DNA of 64,000 nt. It comes from an uncultured SAR116 cluster alpha proteobacterium. Lineage in GTDB: Bacteria; Pseudomonadota; Alphaproteobacteria; Puniceispirillales; Marisalimonadaceae. The notes beneath the pieces were generated by a model. The model had not been told where the DNA came from, did not search any database, and saw nothing but the letters and a program-made list of their open reading frames with translations. Below are positions 9,326-18,631 of this stretch, piece by piece. The stretch is from NCBI GenBank assembly GCA_902537945.1, contig CACBDG010000001.1, positions 124,001 through 188,000 of the forward strand, in the 5' to 3' direction. Both the position numbers and the translations under genes were made by a program. Positions within the stretch are counted from its first letter, which is position 1; every line of letters starts with the position of its first letter.

Positions 9326-10231
9326 TTAGATTTTTCTAGGAAGTGGAAGCATATATTTAGGAAAATTAATTTTTATTTTAGAGCAAAAAAAATCACACTC
9401 TAATTGATTATTTTCTTCAAACAGATATAGGTAAGATAATTTGATTTTAGCTATTCCATACCAAATATTATCTTCTACATTTAATGACAAAGCAATTAAT
9501 TCACCAATTTTCAATGTTTTTAAATAAATTTTATTATTTATTTTATTAAAATTTGAGAATGAAAAATTCTTATTTTTAAAGTAAACGGAAACATATTTTC
9601 TTTTTACCACACCCTTGTATTTAATTCTTGCGTTTACTTCTTGACCAATAAAACATCCTTTTTCAAAACTTATTCCTCCTAATAAATCAAGATTTATTTC
9701 TAAAGGCATAGTTGCGTTAATCTCTATTTCTTTTGATCCTTCAGGAATGCAATATTTATATCTAATCAAATCGTACCAATTAGATAAAGAAACCTTATTG
9801 GCATAATTTATGTATTTATTTTTATCATAAATTCTATTAATTATAACATTGAAATTTAAAAATCTTGCATCTCTTAGTGAATTTTTAGAATTTTTTGGGT
9901 TCATCGTTACAAAAACATTATAATTAGTTTTCTCAACTTTTACTTCTTTCCTTAAGTTATACATGTTTAACTTCTTAATTAAATCATCTTCACAAAACAA
10001 ATCGTATTCAATAAGAATTGACTTTTCTTTAGAAGAGTTTTGGAAATCTAAACTTACTAGTATGTCATACATAACTCTCCCTTGAGGAGAAAGTAATGCT
10101 GAAGGTCTGGTTTCAAAAGGGATTAAACTAGAAATGTCAGATGTTAAAATATTATTTAAAAAAATAACACAATTCAATCCTGAAACTTTTAGAACTTTTC
10201 TATTTTCGAGATAAAGGTTTTCTAGAGACAT
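9326..10231 (-). CDS. ygfZ: YgfZ/GcvT-like folate-binding Fe-S maturation protein
   Basis: This 301-residue tetrahydrofolate-binding protein of the YgfZ/IBA57 family helps assemble or repair certain [4Fe-4S] proteins. The defining KGCFIGQE motif, with the functional Cys, is at residues 191-198. The N-terminal RPSALLSPQGRVMYDILV block is typical. Its start codon overlaps the leuA stop, so it is translated from the leuA transcript. An Fe-S repair protein fits a genome rich in Fe-S enzymes, but this position is generic. Confidence 0.88.
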   Translation of the reverse strand: MSLENLYLENRKVLKVSGLNCVIFLNNILTSDISSLIPFETRPSALLSPQGRVMYDILVSLDFQNSSKEKSILIEYDLFCEDDLIKKLNMYNLRKEVKVEKTNYNVFVTMNPKNSKNSLRDARFLNFNVIINRIYDKNKYINYANKVSLSNWYDLIRYKYCIPEGSKEIEINATMPLEINLDLLGGISFEKGCFIGQEVNARIKYKGVVKRKYVSVYFKNKNFSFSNFNKINNKIYLKTLKIGELIALSLNVEDNIWYGIAKIKLSYLYLFEENNQLECDFFCSKIKINFPKYMLPLPRKI

Positions 10232-11904
10232 TATTTTTTAATATTGATCTTGTTAATTGCACTTAAAACTGCAAGTACAGGCGCTAAAGTTATACTTGTA
10301 TCTATTCCGCATCCATAAATTGAGTCCCTGCCTTCATTAATTTTTAATTCAACGTAAGCCGCGGATTCAGCTTTTGAAGTTGCGCTTCGGGTATTTTGAC
10401 CAAAGTCTTCTAATGTAAAATGTAAGTTAAAATTCTCTCTTATCCCATTTACAAAAGCTGAGATTGGTCCATTGCCTTGAGATGAAAATTCATAAGGTTC
10501 ATTATTGTAATTAATCTTCGCATTGATAACTTCAAGGTTATTTTCTCTATTAGCACCGATAACTTTGAAATCAATTAATTCAAATGGTTTTTGCAAAATA
10601 AAGTTTTCATTAAATGTTTTCCATATAATATCGCTTGTAATTTCGTTACCTGTTTCATCAGCTATCTTTTGTACTTTAGATGACAATTCAACTTCTGCTC
10701 CTTTTGGCAATCTTATTTGATAGTCTGTTTCCAGTAGCCAAGCTGTACCCCCTTTCCCAGATTGGCTATTAACTCTTATTATGGCTTCATAAGTTCTTCC
10801 AATATCAGCCGGGTCAATTGGCAAATATGGAACAGCCCATTTTTTTGAGGGTGATTTTTCCATACTATCCATACCTTTTCTTATTGCATCCTGATGACTT
10901 CCAGAAAAGGCTGTATGCACTAATGTACCTGCATATGGATGTCTTTGATGAACAGGTAGTCTATTACAAAACTCAGCCGTATCAATTAAATCATTTATCT
11001 TGCTAAAATCCAAATGAGGATTGATTCCTTGAGTAAATAAATTTAGTCCAAGCGTCACAAGATCTACATTACCAGTTCTTTCACCATTACCAAATAAAGT
11101 CCCTTCAACTCTGTCTGCACCTGCCATTAATCCTAATTCAGTAGCAGCTATAGCAGTACCGCGATCATTATGAGGATGAAGGGATAATATTACTCTTTTT
11201 CTGTTACTAAAATTATTTCCCATCCACTCAATTTGATCAGCGTGAATATTTGGAGTAGACATTTCAACAGTCGCAGGAAGATTTATTATAACAGGATTTT
11301 GCTCACTTGCTTCCCAAACATCTAAAACTGACTCACAAACTTCTAGTGCATATGGCAACTCTGTTCCAGTGAAGCTCTCTGGAGAATATTGTAATCGAAT
11401 ATTAGACTTTTCTAATTTAAATAATTGATCTGAAATTATTTTAGCCCCGTCTGTTGCTATTTTTTTAACACCTTCCTTAGTTTCCTTGAAAACGACATCT
11501 CTTTGAAGGGTGCTAGTTGAATTGTAAAGATGAATTATTGCGTTATCGCAATCTTTTAAACTTTCGACAGTTTTTTCGATTAATGGTTTTCTGGATTGAG
11601 TTAAAACCTGAACAGTTACGTCATCTGGAATATGATTGTCAGTAATTAATTCTCTAACAAAATTAAAATCTGTTTCAGAGGCAGAAGGAAATCCAATTTC
11701 TATTTCCTTAAATCCTATTTTGACTAAATGTTTAAACAAGCGCATTTTTCTGATAGAATCCATTGGTTCTATCAGAGCTTGATTCCCATCTCTCAAATCT
11801 ACCGAACACCAAATTGGTGCACTAGTTATATTGTTATCAGGCCATTTTCTATTTAAAATTTCTACAGATGGATAAGCGCTGTATTTTTCATATTTATTCT
11901 TCAT
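10231..11904 (-). CDS. leuA: 2-isopropylmalate synthase (yeast-type LeuA)
   Basis: This 557-residue enzyme condenses acetyl-CoA with 2-oxoisovalerate, the committed step of leucine synthesis. The N-terminal SVDLRDGNQALIEPM motif, the metal-binding HPHNDRGTA, a VEGTLFGNGERTGN block and a C-terminal regulatory domain (roughly 430-557) place it in the LeuA subgroup that includes the yeast enzyme. A good ribosome site (AAGG) precedes the ATG. Upstream lies a candidate leader ORF with a strong hairpin, suggesting attenuation. ygfZ is coupled downstream. Confidence 0.95.
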   Translation of the reverse strand: MKNKYEKYSAYPSVEILNRKWPDNNITSAPIWCSVDLRDGNQALIEPMDSIRKMRLFKHLVKIGFKEIEIGFPSASETDFNFVRELITDNHIPDDVTVQVLTQSRKPLIEKTVESLKDCDNAIIHLYNSTSTLQRDVVFKETKEGVKKIATDGAKIISDQLFKLEKSNIRLQYSPESFTGTELPYALEVCESVLDVWEASEQNPVIINLPATVEMSTPNIHADQIEWMGNNFSNRKRVILSLHPHNDRGTAIAATELGLMAGADRVEGTLFGNGERTGNVDLVTLGLNLFTQGINPHLDFSKINDLIDTAEFCNRLPVHQRHPYAGTLVHTAFSGSHQDAIRKGMDSMEKSPSKKWAVPYLPIDPADIGRTYEAIIRVNSQSGKGGTAWLLETDYQIRLPKGAEVELSSKVQKIADETGNEITSDIIWKTFNENFILQKPFELIDFKVIGANRENNLEVINAKINYNNEPYEFSSQGNGPISAFVNGIRENFNLHFTLEDFGQNTRSATSKAESAAYVELKINEGRDSIYGCGIDTSITLAPVLAVLSAINKINIKK

Positions 11905-11944
11905 AATTCTTTACCTTGTATTTTAAGTTCAAAATTTAATTTGT

Positions 11945-12037
11945 TTATTTAGTAACAATTATCCCGGGCTCCTTAGAGCACGGGTTTCTTAATAAATTTA
12001 GAACCTCAATAGGATTTGAATTACAATTTTTACACAT
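11945..12037 (-). CDS. candidate leuA leader peptide (30 residues)
   Basis: On the minus strand, an ATG at 12037 opens a 30-codon frame ending with TAA at 11945, 40 bases before leuA. It contains a V-L-N-L-L run (codons GTT CTA AAT TTA TTA) and ends in I-I-V-T-K; it also starts with a CxxC pair (M-C-K-N-C). Branched-chain residues just ahead of a GC-rich hairpin are what a leucine attenuator would look like. There is no obvious ribosome site and the Leu run is short, so this may be chance or another kind of small protein. Confidence 0.4.
   Translation of the reverse strand: MCKNCNSNPIEVLNLLRNPCSKEPGIIVTK
11963..11984 (-). promoter_or_regulatory. GC-rich hairpin in leuA leader
   Basis: CCCGGGCTC and GAGCACGGG pair around a 4-base loop (CTTA) with one G-A mismatch. 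This is a notably GC-rich stem in AT-rich surroundings. It overlaps the end of the candidate leader frame. On the leuA strand no T run follows directly, so it would act as a pause, antiterminator or protector structure rather than a classic terminator. Confidence 0.45.
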
Positions 12038-12171
12038 AATAGATTATTATTATCAATTGTATGATTGTTTAGTCAAGTTATTAGAGTTTTCAATAGATTT
12101 TTAATATTGCAAAATAGATTTTTTAAAACTAATTTGCAGTATATATCCAAAATATTTTTTGTAGGAACTTA

Positions 12172-13974
12172 ATGACAGATATTAACCTAATAAGAAATTT
12201 TTCAATTATAGCACATATTGATCATGGTAAATCAACTCTTGCTGATAGATTAATACAAGAATGTAAGGGTTTAGCTGAGAGAGAGATGAAAGAGCAAGTT
12301 CTTGACAATATGGAAATTGAGAGGGAAAGAGGTATAACAATTAAAGCTCAGACTGTCAGGTTATTGTACAAGCACACTGATAACAAAACTTATACTTTGA
12401 ATTTAATGGACACTCCTGGTCATGTTGACTTTGCATATGAAGTATCAAGATCTCTTTCAGCGTGTGAAGGATCACTTCTTGTAGTAGATTCTTCGCAAGG
12501 GGTAGAAGCGCAAACCTTAGCAAATGTGTATCAAGCAATAGATGTAGATCATGAAATTGTAACAGTACTTAATAAAATCGACTTACCTGCTTCTGAGCCA
12601 GATAGGATTAGAAAACAGGTTCAGGATGTAATTGGTTTGCCCGGAGAGGATGGGATTGAAGTTTCAGCTAAAACAGGACAAGGAATTAAAGAGGTTTTAT
12701 CTTCGTTAGTTGAAAAATTAGCTCCTCCTCAGGGTAATCTCAACGCCCCTTTGCAAGCTCTCTTAATTGATAGTTGGTATGATCCTTATTTAGGCGTATT
12801 AACTTTAGTAAGAGTTGTTAACGGAAGCTTAAAAAAAGGTCAAAAGATACGATTTATGTCGACAAAGGTTACTCACACTATTGAAAAACTTGGTATATTT
12901 ACTCCTAAAATTGTAAATGTTGATGAACTAGGACCTGGAGAAATCGGTTTTATTACTGCTTCAGTTAAAACTGTTGCAGATTGTAAGGTAGGAGACACTA
13001 TTACCGATGAAAGAAATCCTATTGAAACTATGTTGCCTGGTTTCAAACCCTCTGTACCAGTAGTTTTTTGTGGTTTATTTCCTATGGACAATGCTCAATT
13101 TTCTGATTTAAGAGAGGCGTTAAGTAAATTATCTTTGAATGATGCCTCATTCAGTTTTGAAGCTGAAACCTCAGCAGCTTTAGGATTTGGTTTTAGATGC
13201 GGATTTTTAGGACTCTTACACATGGAAATTATCAGGGAGAGATTATCTAGGGAGTTTAATTTAGAATTAATTTCAACAGCCCCTTCTGTTGTTTATAAAG
13301 TTCACAAAAATGACAATACAAGCGAACTACTTCATAACCCTGCAGATTTACCAGATGTAAATCATATTAACTTCATTGAAGAGCCATGGATTAAAGCAAC
13401 TATTTTGGTTCCAGATGAATATGTTGGATCAGTTCTAACATTATGCACCGAAAGAAGAGGTGAACAGATAGATCTTACTTATGCTGGTACTAGAGCTATG
13501 GTGGTTTATAAATTACCATTAAATGAAGTTGTTTTTGATTTTTATGATAAATTAAAAAGTATGACATCAGGGTATGCAAGCTTTGATTATCAAATTGATA
13601 ATTATAAAAAAGGCGACCTTGTTCGTGTTTCGATCTTAGTTAATGGTGATCCTGTTGATGCTTTAGCAATGATTTCGCATAGAGATCAGGCTGAAACGAG
13701 AGGACGTGCTATCTGTACAAGATTGAAAGATCTTATACCAAGACAACTATTCAAGGTAGCATTACAAGCAGCAATTGGTGGGAAAGTTATTGCAAGAGAA
13801 ACTATATCAGCTATGAGAAAAGACGTTACCGCAAAGTGTTATGGAGGTGATATAACTAGAAAAAAGAAACTTCTTGAAAAACAAAAAGCTGGCAAAAAAA
13901 GAATGAGAGAATTTGGAAGTGTTGAGATACCTCAGAATGCTTTCTTCGAAGCACTAAAAATGGGGGATAAATAG
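12172..13974 (+). CDS. lepA: elongation factor 4 (back-translocase GTPase)
   Basis: This 600-residue ribosomal GTPase acts on stalled or mis-translocated ribosomes. G1 is [11 protein letters not shown]3 DTPGHVDF and G4 NKID. The LepA-specific C-terminal domain ends in the conserved block [20 protein letters not shown]. Length is normal for the family. A TAGGAA ribosome site stands before the ATG. It is transcribed away from leuA across about 270 bases and meets a convergent small membrane gene. Confidence 0.97.
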   Translation: MTDINLIRNFSIIAHIDHGKSTLADRLIQECKGLAEREMKEQVLDNMEIERERGITIKAQTVRLLYKHTDNKTYTLNLMDTPGHVDFAYEVSRSLSACEGSLLVVDSSQGVEAQTLANVYQAIDVDHEIVTVLNKIDLPASEPDRIRKQVQDVIGLPGEDGIEVSAKTGQGIKEVLSSLVEKLAPPQGNLNAPLQALLIDSWYDPYLGVLTLVRVVNGSLKKGQKIRFMSTKVTHTIEKLGIFTPKIVNVDELGPGEIGFITASVKTVADCKVGDTITDERNPIETMLPGFKPSVPVVFCGLFPMDNAQFSDLREALSKLSLNDASFSFEAETSAALGFGFRCGFLGLLHMEIIRERLSREFNLELISTAPSVVYKVHKNDNTSELLHNPADLPDVNHINFIEEPWIKATILVPDEYVGSVLTLCTERRGEQIDLTYAGTRAMVVYKLPLNEVVFDFYDKLKSMTSGYASFDYQIDNYKKGDLVRVSILVNGDPVDALAMISHRDQAETRGRAICTRLKDLIPRQLFKVALQAAIGGKVIARETISAMRKDVTAKCYGGDITRKKKLLEKQKAGKKRMREFGSVEIPQNAFFEALKMGDK

Positions 13975-13993
13975 CGAATATAAGTTTTATCAC

Positions 13994-14350
13994 TCAAATT
14001 TTGTGTTTTTCTTTTTTTCTTACTGATCTTTTAAGTCCAAAAGCAATAAAAATAAAACTCAACAGGGCTAATATAGGTGCAGCAGGCATTAACAATATAG
14101 AAGAGATAAATGGATGCCAAATAAAGCCTGAACAATCCAAAATATCTAATGCCGAACAAGGATCAACATATCGGCTAACAATAGTTTCTGCAATCTGAAG
14201 GCTATTCGGTGCAAAATGAAACCAAAATTGACCTAACTGAGTAATTTCGTTTTTTCCGTCAATTAGCGAAACAACATCAAAATAATTGCTTATGAGGGTT
14301 AAAATAAATGAACATATTCCAAATAAAATTAAAACTCTTCCTATTATCAC
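13994..14350 (-). CDS. small two-helix membrane protein, unknown
   Basis: This 118-residue protein has a hydrophobic N-terminal segment (about 4-22), a central hydrophilic region with a Cys pair (DPCSALDILDCSG), a second hydrophobic stretch (about 82-108) and a basic tail. I do not recognise a named family, though short alphaproteobacterial membrane proteins of this layout exist. The central loop with two Cys would be periplasmic if the positive-inside rule holds for the basic C-terminus. It is convergent with lepA. Confidence 0.6.
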   Translation of the reverse strand: MIIGRVLILFGICSFILTLISNYFDVVSLIDGKNEITQLGQFWFHFAPNSLQIAETIVSRYVDPCSALDILDCSGFIWHPFISSILLMPAAPILALLSFIFIAFGLKRSVRKKEKHKI

Positions 14351-14430
14351 TTCATAAAACCCATTTATTACAACAATTTTAATCTAAAACTTATATTAAA
14401 TATTTCAATATAATAATTACTTATATTACC

Positions 14431-14459
14431 TTGCTCCAAAAAAAATGTTGATGTAAAAT
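14431..14459 (+). promoter_or_regulatory. possible promoter of tRNA-Ser
   Basis: TTGCTC (14431) and TAAAAT (14454) are separated by 17 bases and would start transcription just before the tRNA 5' end. The -35 match is weak, so this is tentative. Confidence 0.3.
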
Positions 14460-14469
14460 CTTATTTTTT

Positions 14470-14559
14470 GGAGGGGTGGCCGAGCGGTTTAAGGCGCACG
14501 CCTGGAAAGCGTGTTGGGGTTAACGCCTCTCAAGGGTTCGAATCCCTTCCTCTCCGCCA
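14470..14559 (+). tRNA. tRNA-Ser (anticodon GGA), CCA encoded
   Basis: A full class II tRNA can be folded. The acceptor stem GGAGGGG pairs with CCTCTCC. The D arm carries GGCCGAGCGGTTTAAGGC, the anticodon loop CTGGAAA gives anticodon GGA (reading UCC/UCU), a long variable arm follows, and the T arm is AAGGG-TTCGAAT-CCCTT. The discriminator is G and the 3' CCA is encoded (14557-14559). Apart from it, the gap 14351-14732 holds only the promoter at 14683 and otherwise AT-rich sequence in which I see nothing. Confidence 0.97.
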
Positions 14560-14682
14560 AATTTAAAATATATAATAAAATCAACTTAAAATCTAAAATT
14601 ATAATGCGTTTGCAATTTAATATTTATTTTTATTTTTATTGAATTTTTCCCAAATATAACAACAAAACCAATAGCTTTAGTA

Positions 14683-14710
14683 TTGACATAAATTTTTTAT
14701 TTCTTATATT
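14683..14710 (+). promoter_or_regulatory. sigma-70-like promoter of the radical SAM operon
   Basis: A perfect TTGACA (14683-14688), a 16-base spacer and TATATT (14705-14710) lie 22 bases before the ATG at 14733, with AAAGG as ribosome site. This predicts a very short leader. Confidence 0.6.
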
Positions 14711-14732
14711 AAGTTAATTTAAAGGTTAAAAA

Positions 14733-16256
14733 ATGCACATATGCTTGATACGTCCTCCCGCAATAGTGCCTGTAGGCGCTTATGTTGGTTCGCTAACTCC
14801 TCCGATAGGCTTGGCATATTTAGCCGGATCATTAAAAAAAAGCGGACACAAAGTAAAAATCATAGATTCTGTTGGATCTGCACTCGATTCTAAAAATTCT
14901 TATGGCGAAAAACTTTTAAGATATGGAATGGATTTCGATGAGATAATTTCTTCTGTGCCTGTTGATTGCGATATCATTGGTATATCAGGAATGTTTTCAT
15001 CTGAATGGAATGCTTTAGTTCCCCTTTATAAAATGATTTGCCAAAAATTTAAAAATAAATTTATAGTTGCTGGAGGGGAGCATTTTACAGCAGCACCAGA
15101 AATATCTATGAATTATCTTCCTGGATTGAATGCTATTGCTCTAGGTGAAGGTGAAGAAACAATAGTTCAACTTGTTGAATGTATTGAGAAAAATGGAGAT
15201 TTAAATAATGTCTCAGGTTTGTTTTTCAGAAAATCAAAAACAAAGTTCGTTAAAACTGCACCTAGACTTAGATTGAGACAAATTAATGATATTCCGTGGC
15301 CGGAATGGGATGGTATCCCTTTAGAGGAATATTTATCAAGGGGTTATAGTTATGGTGTAAATAGAGGGCGAAGTATGCCTATGATAGCATCTAGAGGTTG
15401 TCCATATTCTTGTACTTTTTGCTCAAATCCGTTGATGTGGGGTACCAGATGGGTTGCAAGAGATGTTAAAGATGTAGTGGATGAAATTGAATATTACATA
15501 TCAAAATATAAAATTACAAATGTAGATTTTTATGATCTGACAGCTATTGTCAAAAAGAAATGGATTATTGAATTTTGTGAGGAATTAATAAACAGAAAAA
15601 TTAATATTACATGGCAATTACCTAGTGGAACACGTTCCGAAGCTATTGACAAAGAAGTTACTCCATTACTCTATGAAAGCGGTTGTAGAAATATGAACTA
15701 CGCTCCTGAGTCAGGTTCAGCAAAAATACTAACGGTTATTAAGAAAAAAATAAAACTTCCTAATCTTCACAAATCTTTAATGGCTGCTAACAAATCAAAA
15801 ATTAATGTTAAAATGAACATTATTATTGGTTTGCCCCAAGAAACTCACCTTGATATATGGAAAACACTATGGTCTCTAGTAATTTATAGTTTTTATGGAG
15901 CATATGATGTTTCAATAGGTATTTTTGCGCCATATCCGGGTTCTGAATTGTATAGTCAATTAGTTGAAAAGAAAAGAATTACACATGACACAAAATTTTG
16001 GGATAAATTATCTTATGTAGACATAACTAAAGCTGAATCTTACAACGACAAGATTTCAGCTAATTGGTTGATGTTTTATAATTGGTTTGGAATAATACTC
16101 TTCTACTCATCCAATTATTTATTTAGACCTCACAGATTGATTGGAACTATTAAAAACTTAAACTCAGGAAAGCATGAATCAAGAGGTGAGATGGCATTAA
16201 GTCAAATAATATCAAGAATAAAGCTCTACACATCATCAAAAAAAATTAAAGCTTAA
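14733..16256 (+). CDS. B12-binding-domain radical SAM protein
   Basis: This 507-residue protein has an N-terminal cobalamin-binding-like domain (about 1-160; GGEH near 114-117) and a radical SAM domain with the cluster motif RGCPYSCTFC (C223, C227, C230). This architecture is typical of class B radical SAM methylases and of enzymes that modify lipids, cofactors or natural products. I cannot assign a substrate. It begins a three-gene set: the next gene starts in the last base of its stop codon. A strong promoter precedes it. Its place right after a tRNA gene fits, but does not prove, acquisition by transfer. Confidence 0.88.
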   Translation: MHICLIRPPAIVPVGAYVGSLTPPIGLAYLAGSLKKSGHKVKIIDSVGSALDSKNSYGEKLLRYGMDFDEIISSVPVDCDIIGISGMFSSEWNALVPLYKMICQKFKNKFIVAGGEHFTAAPEISMNYLPGLNAIALGEGEETIVQLVECIEKNGDLNNVSGLFFRKSKTKFVKTAPRLRLRQINDIPWPEWDGIPLEEYLSRGYSYGVNRGRSMPMIASRGCPYSCTFCSNPLMWGTRWVARDVKDVVDEIEYYISKYKITNVDFYDLTAIVKKKWIIEFCEELINRKINITWQLPSGTRSEAIDKEVTPLLYESGCRNMNYAPESGSAKILTVIKKKIKLPNLHKSLMAANKSKINVKMNIIIGLPQETHLDIWKTLWSLVIYSFYGAYDVSIGIFAPYPGSELYSQLVEKKRITHDTKFWDKLSYVDITKAESYNDKISANWLMFYNWFGIILFYSSNYLFRPHRLIGTIKNLNSGKHESRGEMALSQIISRIKLYTSSKKIKA

Positions 16257-16447
16257 TGGTTTTACCTATAAATTGTAATACCAATAATCAAGTCTGCGAG
16301 CTTTGTGGCTCATACTTTTCATGTAATTCAAAAAAAATTAAAGATTGTTGGTGCTTTAACGAACCACATGTAGTTGTAGATTATTCCATCAAGAATTGTA
16401 TTTGTAATAAATGTTTAGAAAAAAAGAAAATTTTAAAATCACAGTAG
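16256..16447 (+). CDS. cysteine-rich CWC-family small protein
   Basis: This 63-residue protein has ten Cys arranged as CELCG, FSCN, DCWC and CICNKC, the pattern of the Cys-rich CWC family (probably zinc-binding, function unknown). It overlaps the preceding radical SAM gene by one base, so it is translationally coupled to it. The short length is normal for the family. Confidence 0.8.
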   Translation: MVLPINCNTNNQVCELCGSYFSCNSKKIKDCWCFNEPHVVVDYSIKNCICNKCLEKKKILKSQ

Positions 16448-16469
16448 ACTAAAATAGGCTTATCTAAAA

Positions 16470-18605
16470 TTGTTTTTTTCATCAACTATTAAGACACTGA
16501 CATTATATATAATAGGTTTTTTAGGAGTTTGTCTTAGTGGATTAATGTTGTTTGATTATAATTTAAAACTTCATTCTTATTATAGTTTTAAATTTGAGAT
16601 TTCAACCAATGAAGTTAAATTCAAAAACACCCCACAAATTTATTTCAATAACAATTATCTTAGTCCAATAAATGGTAAAATAAAAAACAATAAAGTTACA
16701 TTCGAAAATATTCCTAAGAGTATTAATCATATTAGAATTTCATTTCAATTTTATGAACCTACTCAATTTAAAATTGGAAAAGCATTTTTTTTACATAACT
16801 GTAATACACCAAGTAATTGTACTAAATTATATGAAATTAATTCATCTAATAAGTTACAAAATTGGGATTTGCTTGGTGGAAAATTTATTGAAAATAATAT
16901 TTTTCTTACAGACGGTCCTGAGGCAATACTTCTTTGGGGAAAAACTGAATTAAATTTAAAAGATATATTTCAAAAATCAGATAAAAAGTTTATCCAAAGT
17001 CAAATTCCAAAAAATAATTTAACTCCAATTTATGTTTTTATTACATTTTCAATTATATTTCTAATATCATCTCTAATTAGAGCTACTCAAAATCAAAAAT
17101 TATTTAATAATTTATTAATAGTTTCAGGAATAAGTTTTGGTTTTTGTATTAATTTTATTTCGGCTTTTCCAGGTCACTCTAATTTTGATGAGTTTTTTTC
17201 TTTGAATGAATATTGGTCAGGAAATTTCAGTGATACTCATGCTCCTATGCAAACTCTGATATGGGCAGGTTTAATCAACATATTAAGTTTTTTAAATTTT
17301 GGTTCTGAAGTTCAAATTAGTTCATTTATGGTGTTGCATTTGATACTTGTATGGGTGTTTATTGGTATTATGTCAAGCCAATTTAAAAGTACTGTATTAA
17401 TATCATTGACACTGTTATTTTTTATAATTAATCCTTTTTTTCTTTCTTACTTTCCACATATTGGCAAGGACACTATTCTTGGTATTTATCTTTTTATATC
17501 TTGTTTTTATTTATATTCTTACCATAAAAATAATAATAAATTCGTTTTAATTTTAGGTGTTTTTTTTCTTGTTTTAGCTTTTAATTCAAGGTCTAATGCG
17601 CCTGCTGCTATTATACCAATTATTATATATTTTTCTTATGTTAAGTTTTTCCATAAAAAAAAATCGCTCCAATATATTGCTAACTCAAATATATTATTAA
17701 AGCTTAAGAGTTATGGAATTATACCATTTCTTTTCGTTACTGTTTTTGGCATATTTTTATTATTTTCTTCTTCTTTTGTTTTAAATAAAAAATTTGTAAA
17801 AAATAATTGTTGCTCTATAAAAACAGGATTATTAGTCCCAATGCACGATTTAATAGGAATTTCATATCATGTAGATAAAAATCTAATACCTAAAAAATAT
17901 TTAAAAGATTACGATAATGCTTTAAATCATATAAAAAAAACATACTATCCACCATTTAATGTCAACTTTAATAACTTACAACAAATCAGCAATGAAGATT
18001 ACTCTGAAATAATGTCGGTATGGTTAAATACTATAATTGAACATCCATGGACATATTTAAAACATAGGTTTGATATTACGAGACTTTTATTGGGGATTAC
18101 TAGTCAGACGAATAATTACACTATATTTAGTGGTTTTTTTGTATCCAAAAATAATAATATTTCAGACAAATTTGATTTTGTATATAAATTAAATTCTTTT
18201 ATTTTAAGCATAAAAGATTTGTTTAAACAGTATTGTTATTCATTTTTAAACACAATTTTCTTTAAACCTTGGTTTTATATTTTGATATTTTTAACGTCAT
18301 TAATAATTTATAATGATAAAAATCATTCTAAATTTAGGCATTTGAAAAATTATTTGTACTTAAGTTCTTTTTTTTATGTAGCTCCTTATTTCATATTGGT
18401 TAACTCAGCAAGCACAAGGTATTTGTATTGGCCAATCTTCGCATCATCAGTGATACTATTTTTGAAGTTGAACGATTTAATATCCTTAAATGTTAATAAC
18501 AAAAATAAAAAAATTATATTACAAAACAAAAATTTATTAATTTTTGTTTTTATTATAATTTTACTGACATTATTAATGCTATCTTTGCAATCATTTTTGA
18601 AATAA
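16470..18605 (+). CDS. GT-C-like polytopic membrane protein (putative glycosyltransferase)
   Basis: This 711-residue protein has one N-terminal helix (about 8-28), a soluble domain (about 30-180), then about ten hydrophobic helices. After the second helix group, FDEFFSLNEYW followed by SDTHAPMQTLIW resembles the acidic pair and D-x-H-x-P loop of GT-C glycosyltransferases (PMT/ArnT-like). That suggests transfer of a sugar from a polyprenyl donor on the periplasmic face. The start is probably the TTG at 16470 with a weak ribosome site. Very AT-rich, with Lys/Asn/Ile/Phe bias. Specific function unknown. Confidence 0.65.
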   Translation: MFFSSTIKTLTLYIIGFLGVCLSGLMLFDYNLKLHSYYSFKFEISTNEVKFKNTPQIYFNNNYLSPINGKIKNNKVTFENIPKSINHIRISFQFYEPTQFKIGKAFFLHNCNTPSNCTKLYEINSSNKLQNWDLLGGKFIENNIFLTDGPEAILLWGKTELNLKDIFQKSDKKFIQSQIPKNNLTPIYVFITFSIIFLISSLIRATQNQKLFNNLLIVSGISFGFCINFISAFPGHSNFDEFFSLNEYWSGNFSDTHAPMQTLIWAGLINILSFLNFGSEVQISSFMVLHLILVWVFIGIMSSQFKSTVLISLTLLFFIINPFFLSYFPHIGKDTILGIYLFISCFYLYSYHKNNNKFVLILGVFFLVLAFNSRSNAPAAIIPIIIYFSYVKFFHKKKSLQYIANSNILLKLKSYGIIPFLFVTVFGIFLLFSSSFVLNKKFVKNNCCSIKTGLLVPMHDLIGISYHVDKNLIPKKYLKDYDNALNHIKKTYYPPFNVNFNNLQQISNEDYSEIMSVWLNTIIEHPWTYLKHRFDITRLLLGITSQTNNYTIFSGFFVSKNNNISDKFDFVYKLNSFILSIKDLFKQYCYSFLNTIFFKPWFYILIFLTSLIIYNDKNHSKFRHLKNYLYLSSFFYVAPYFILVNSASTRYLYWPIFASSVILFLKLNDLISLNVNNKNKKIILQNKNLLIFVFIIILLTLLMLSLQSFLK

Positions 18606-18631
18606 ATAATTATTTAACTATCAAAAAATAT

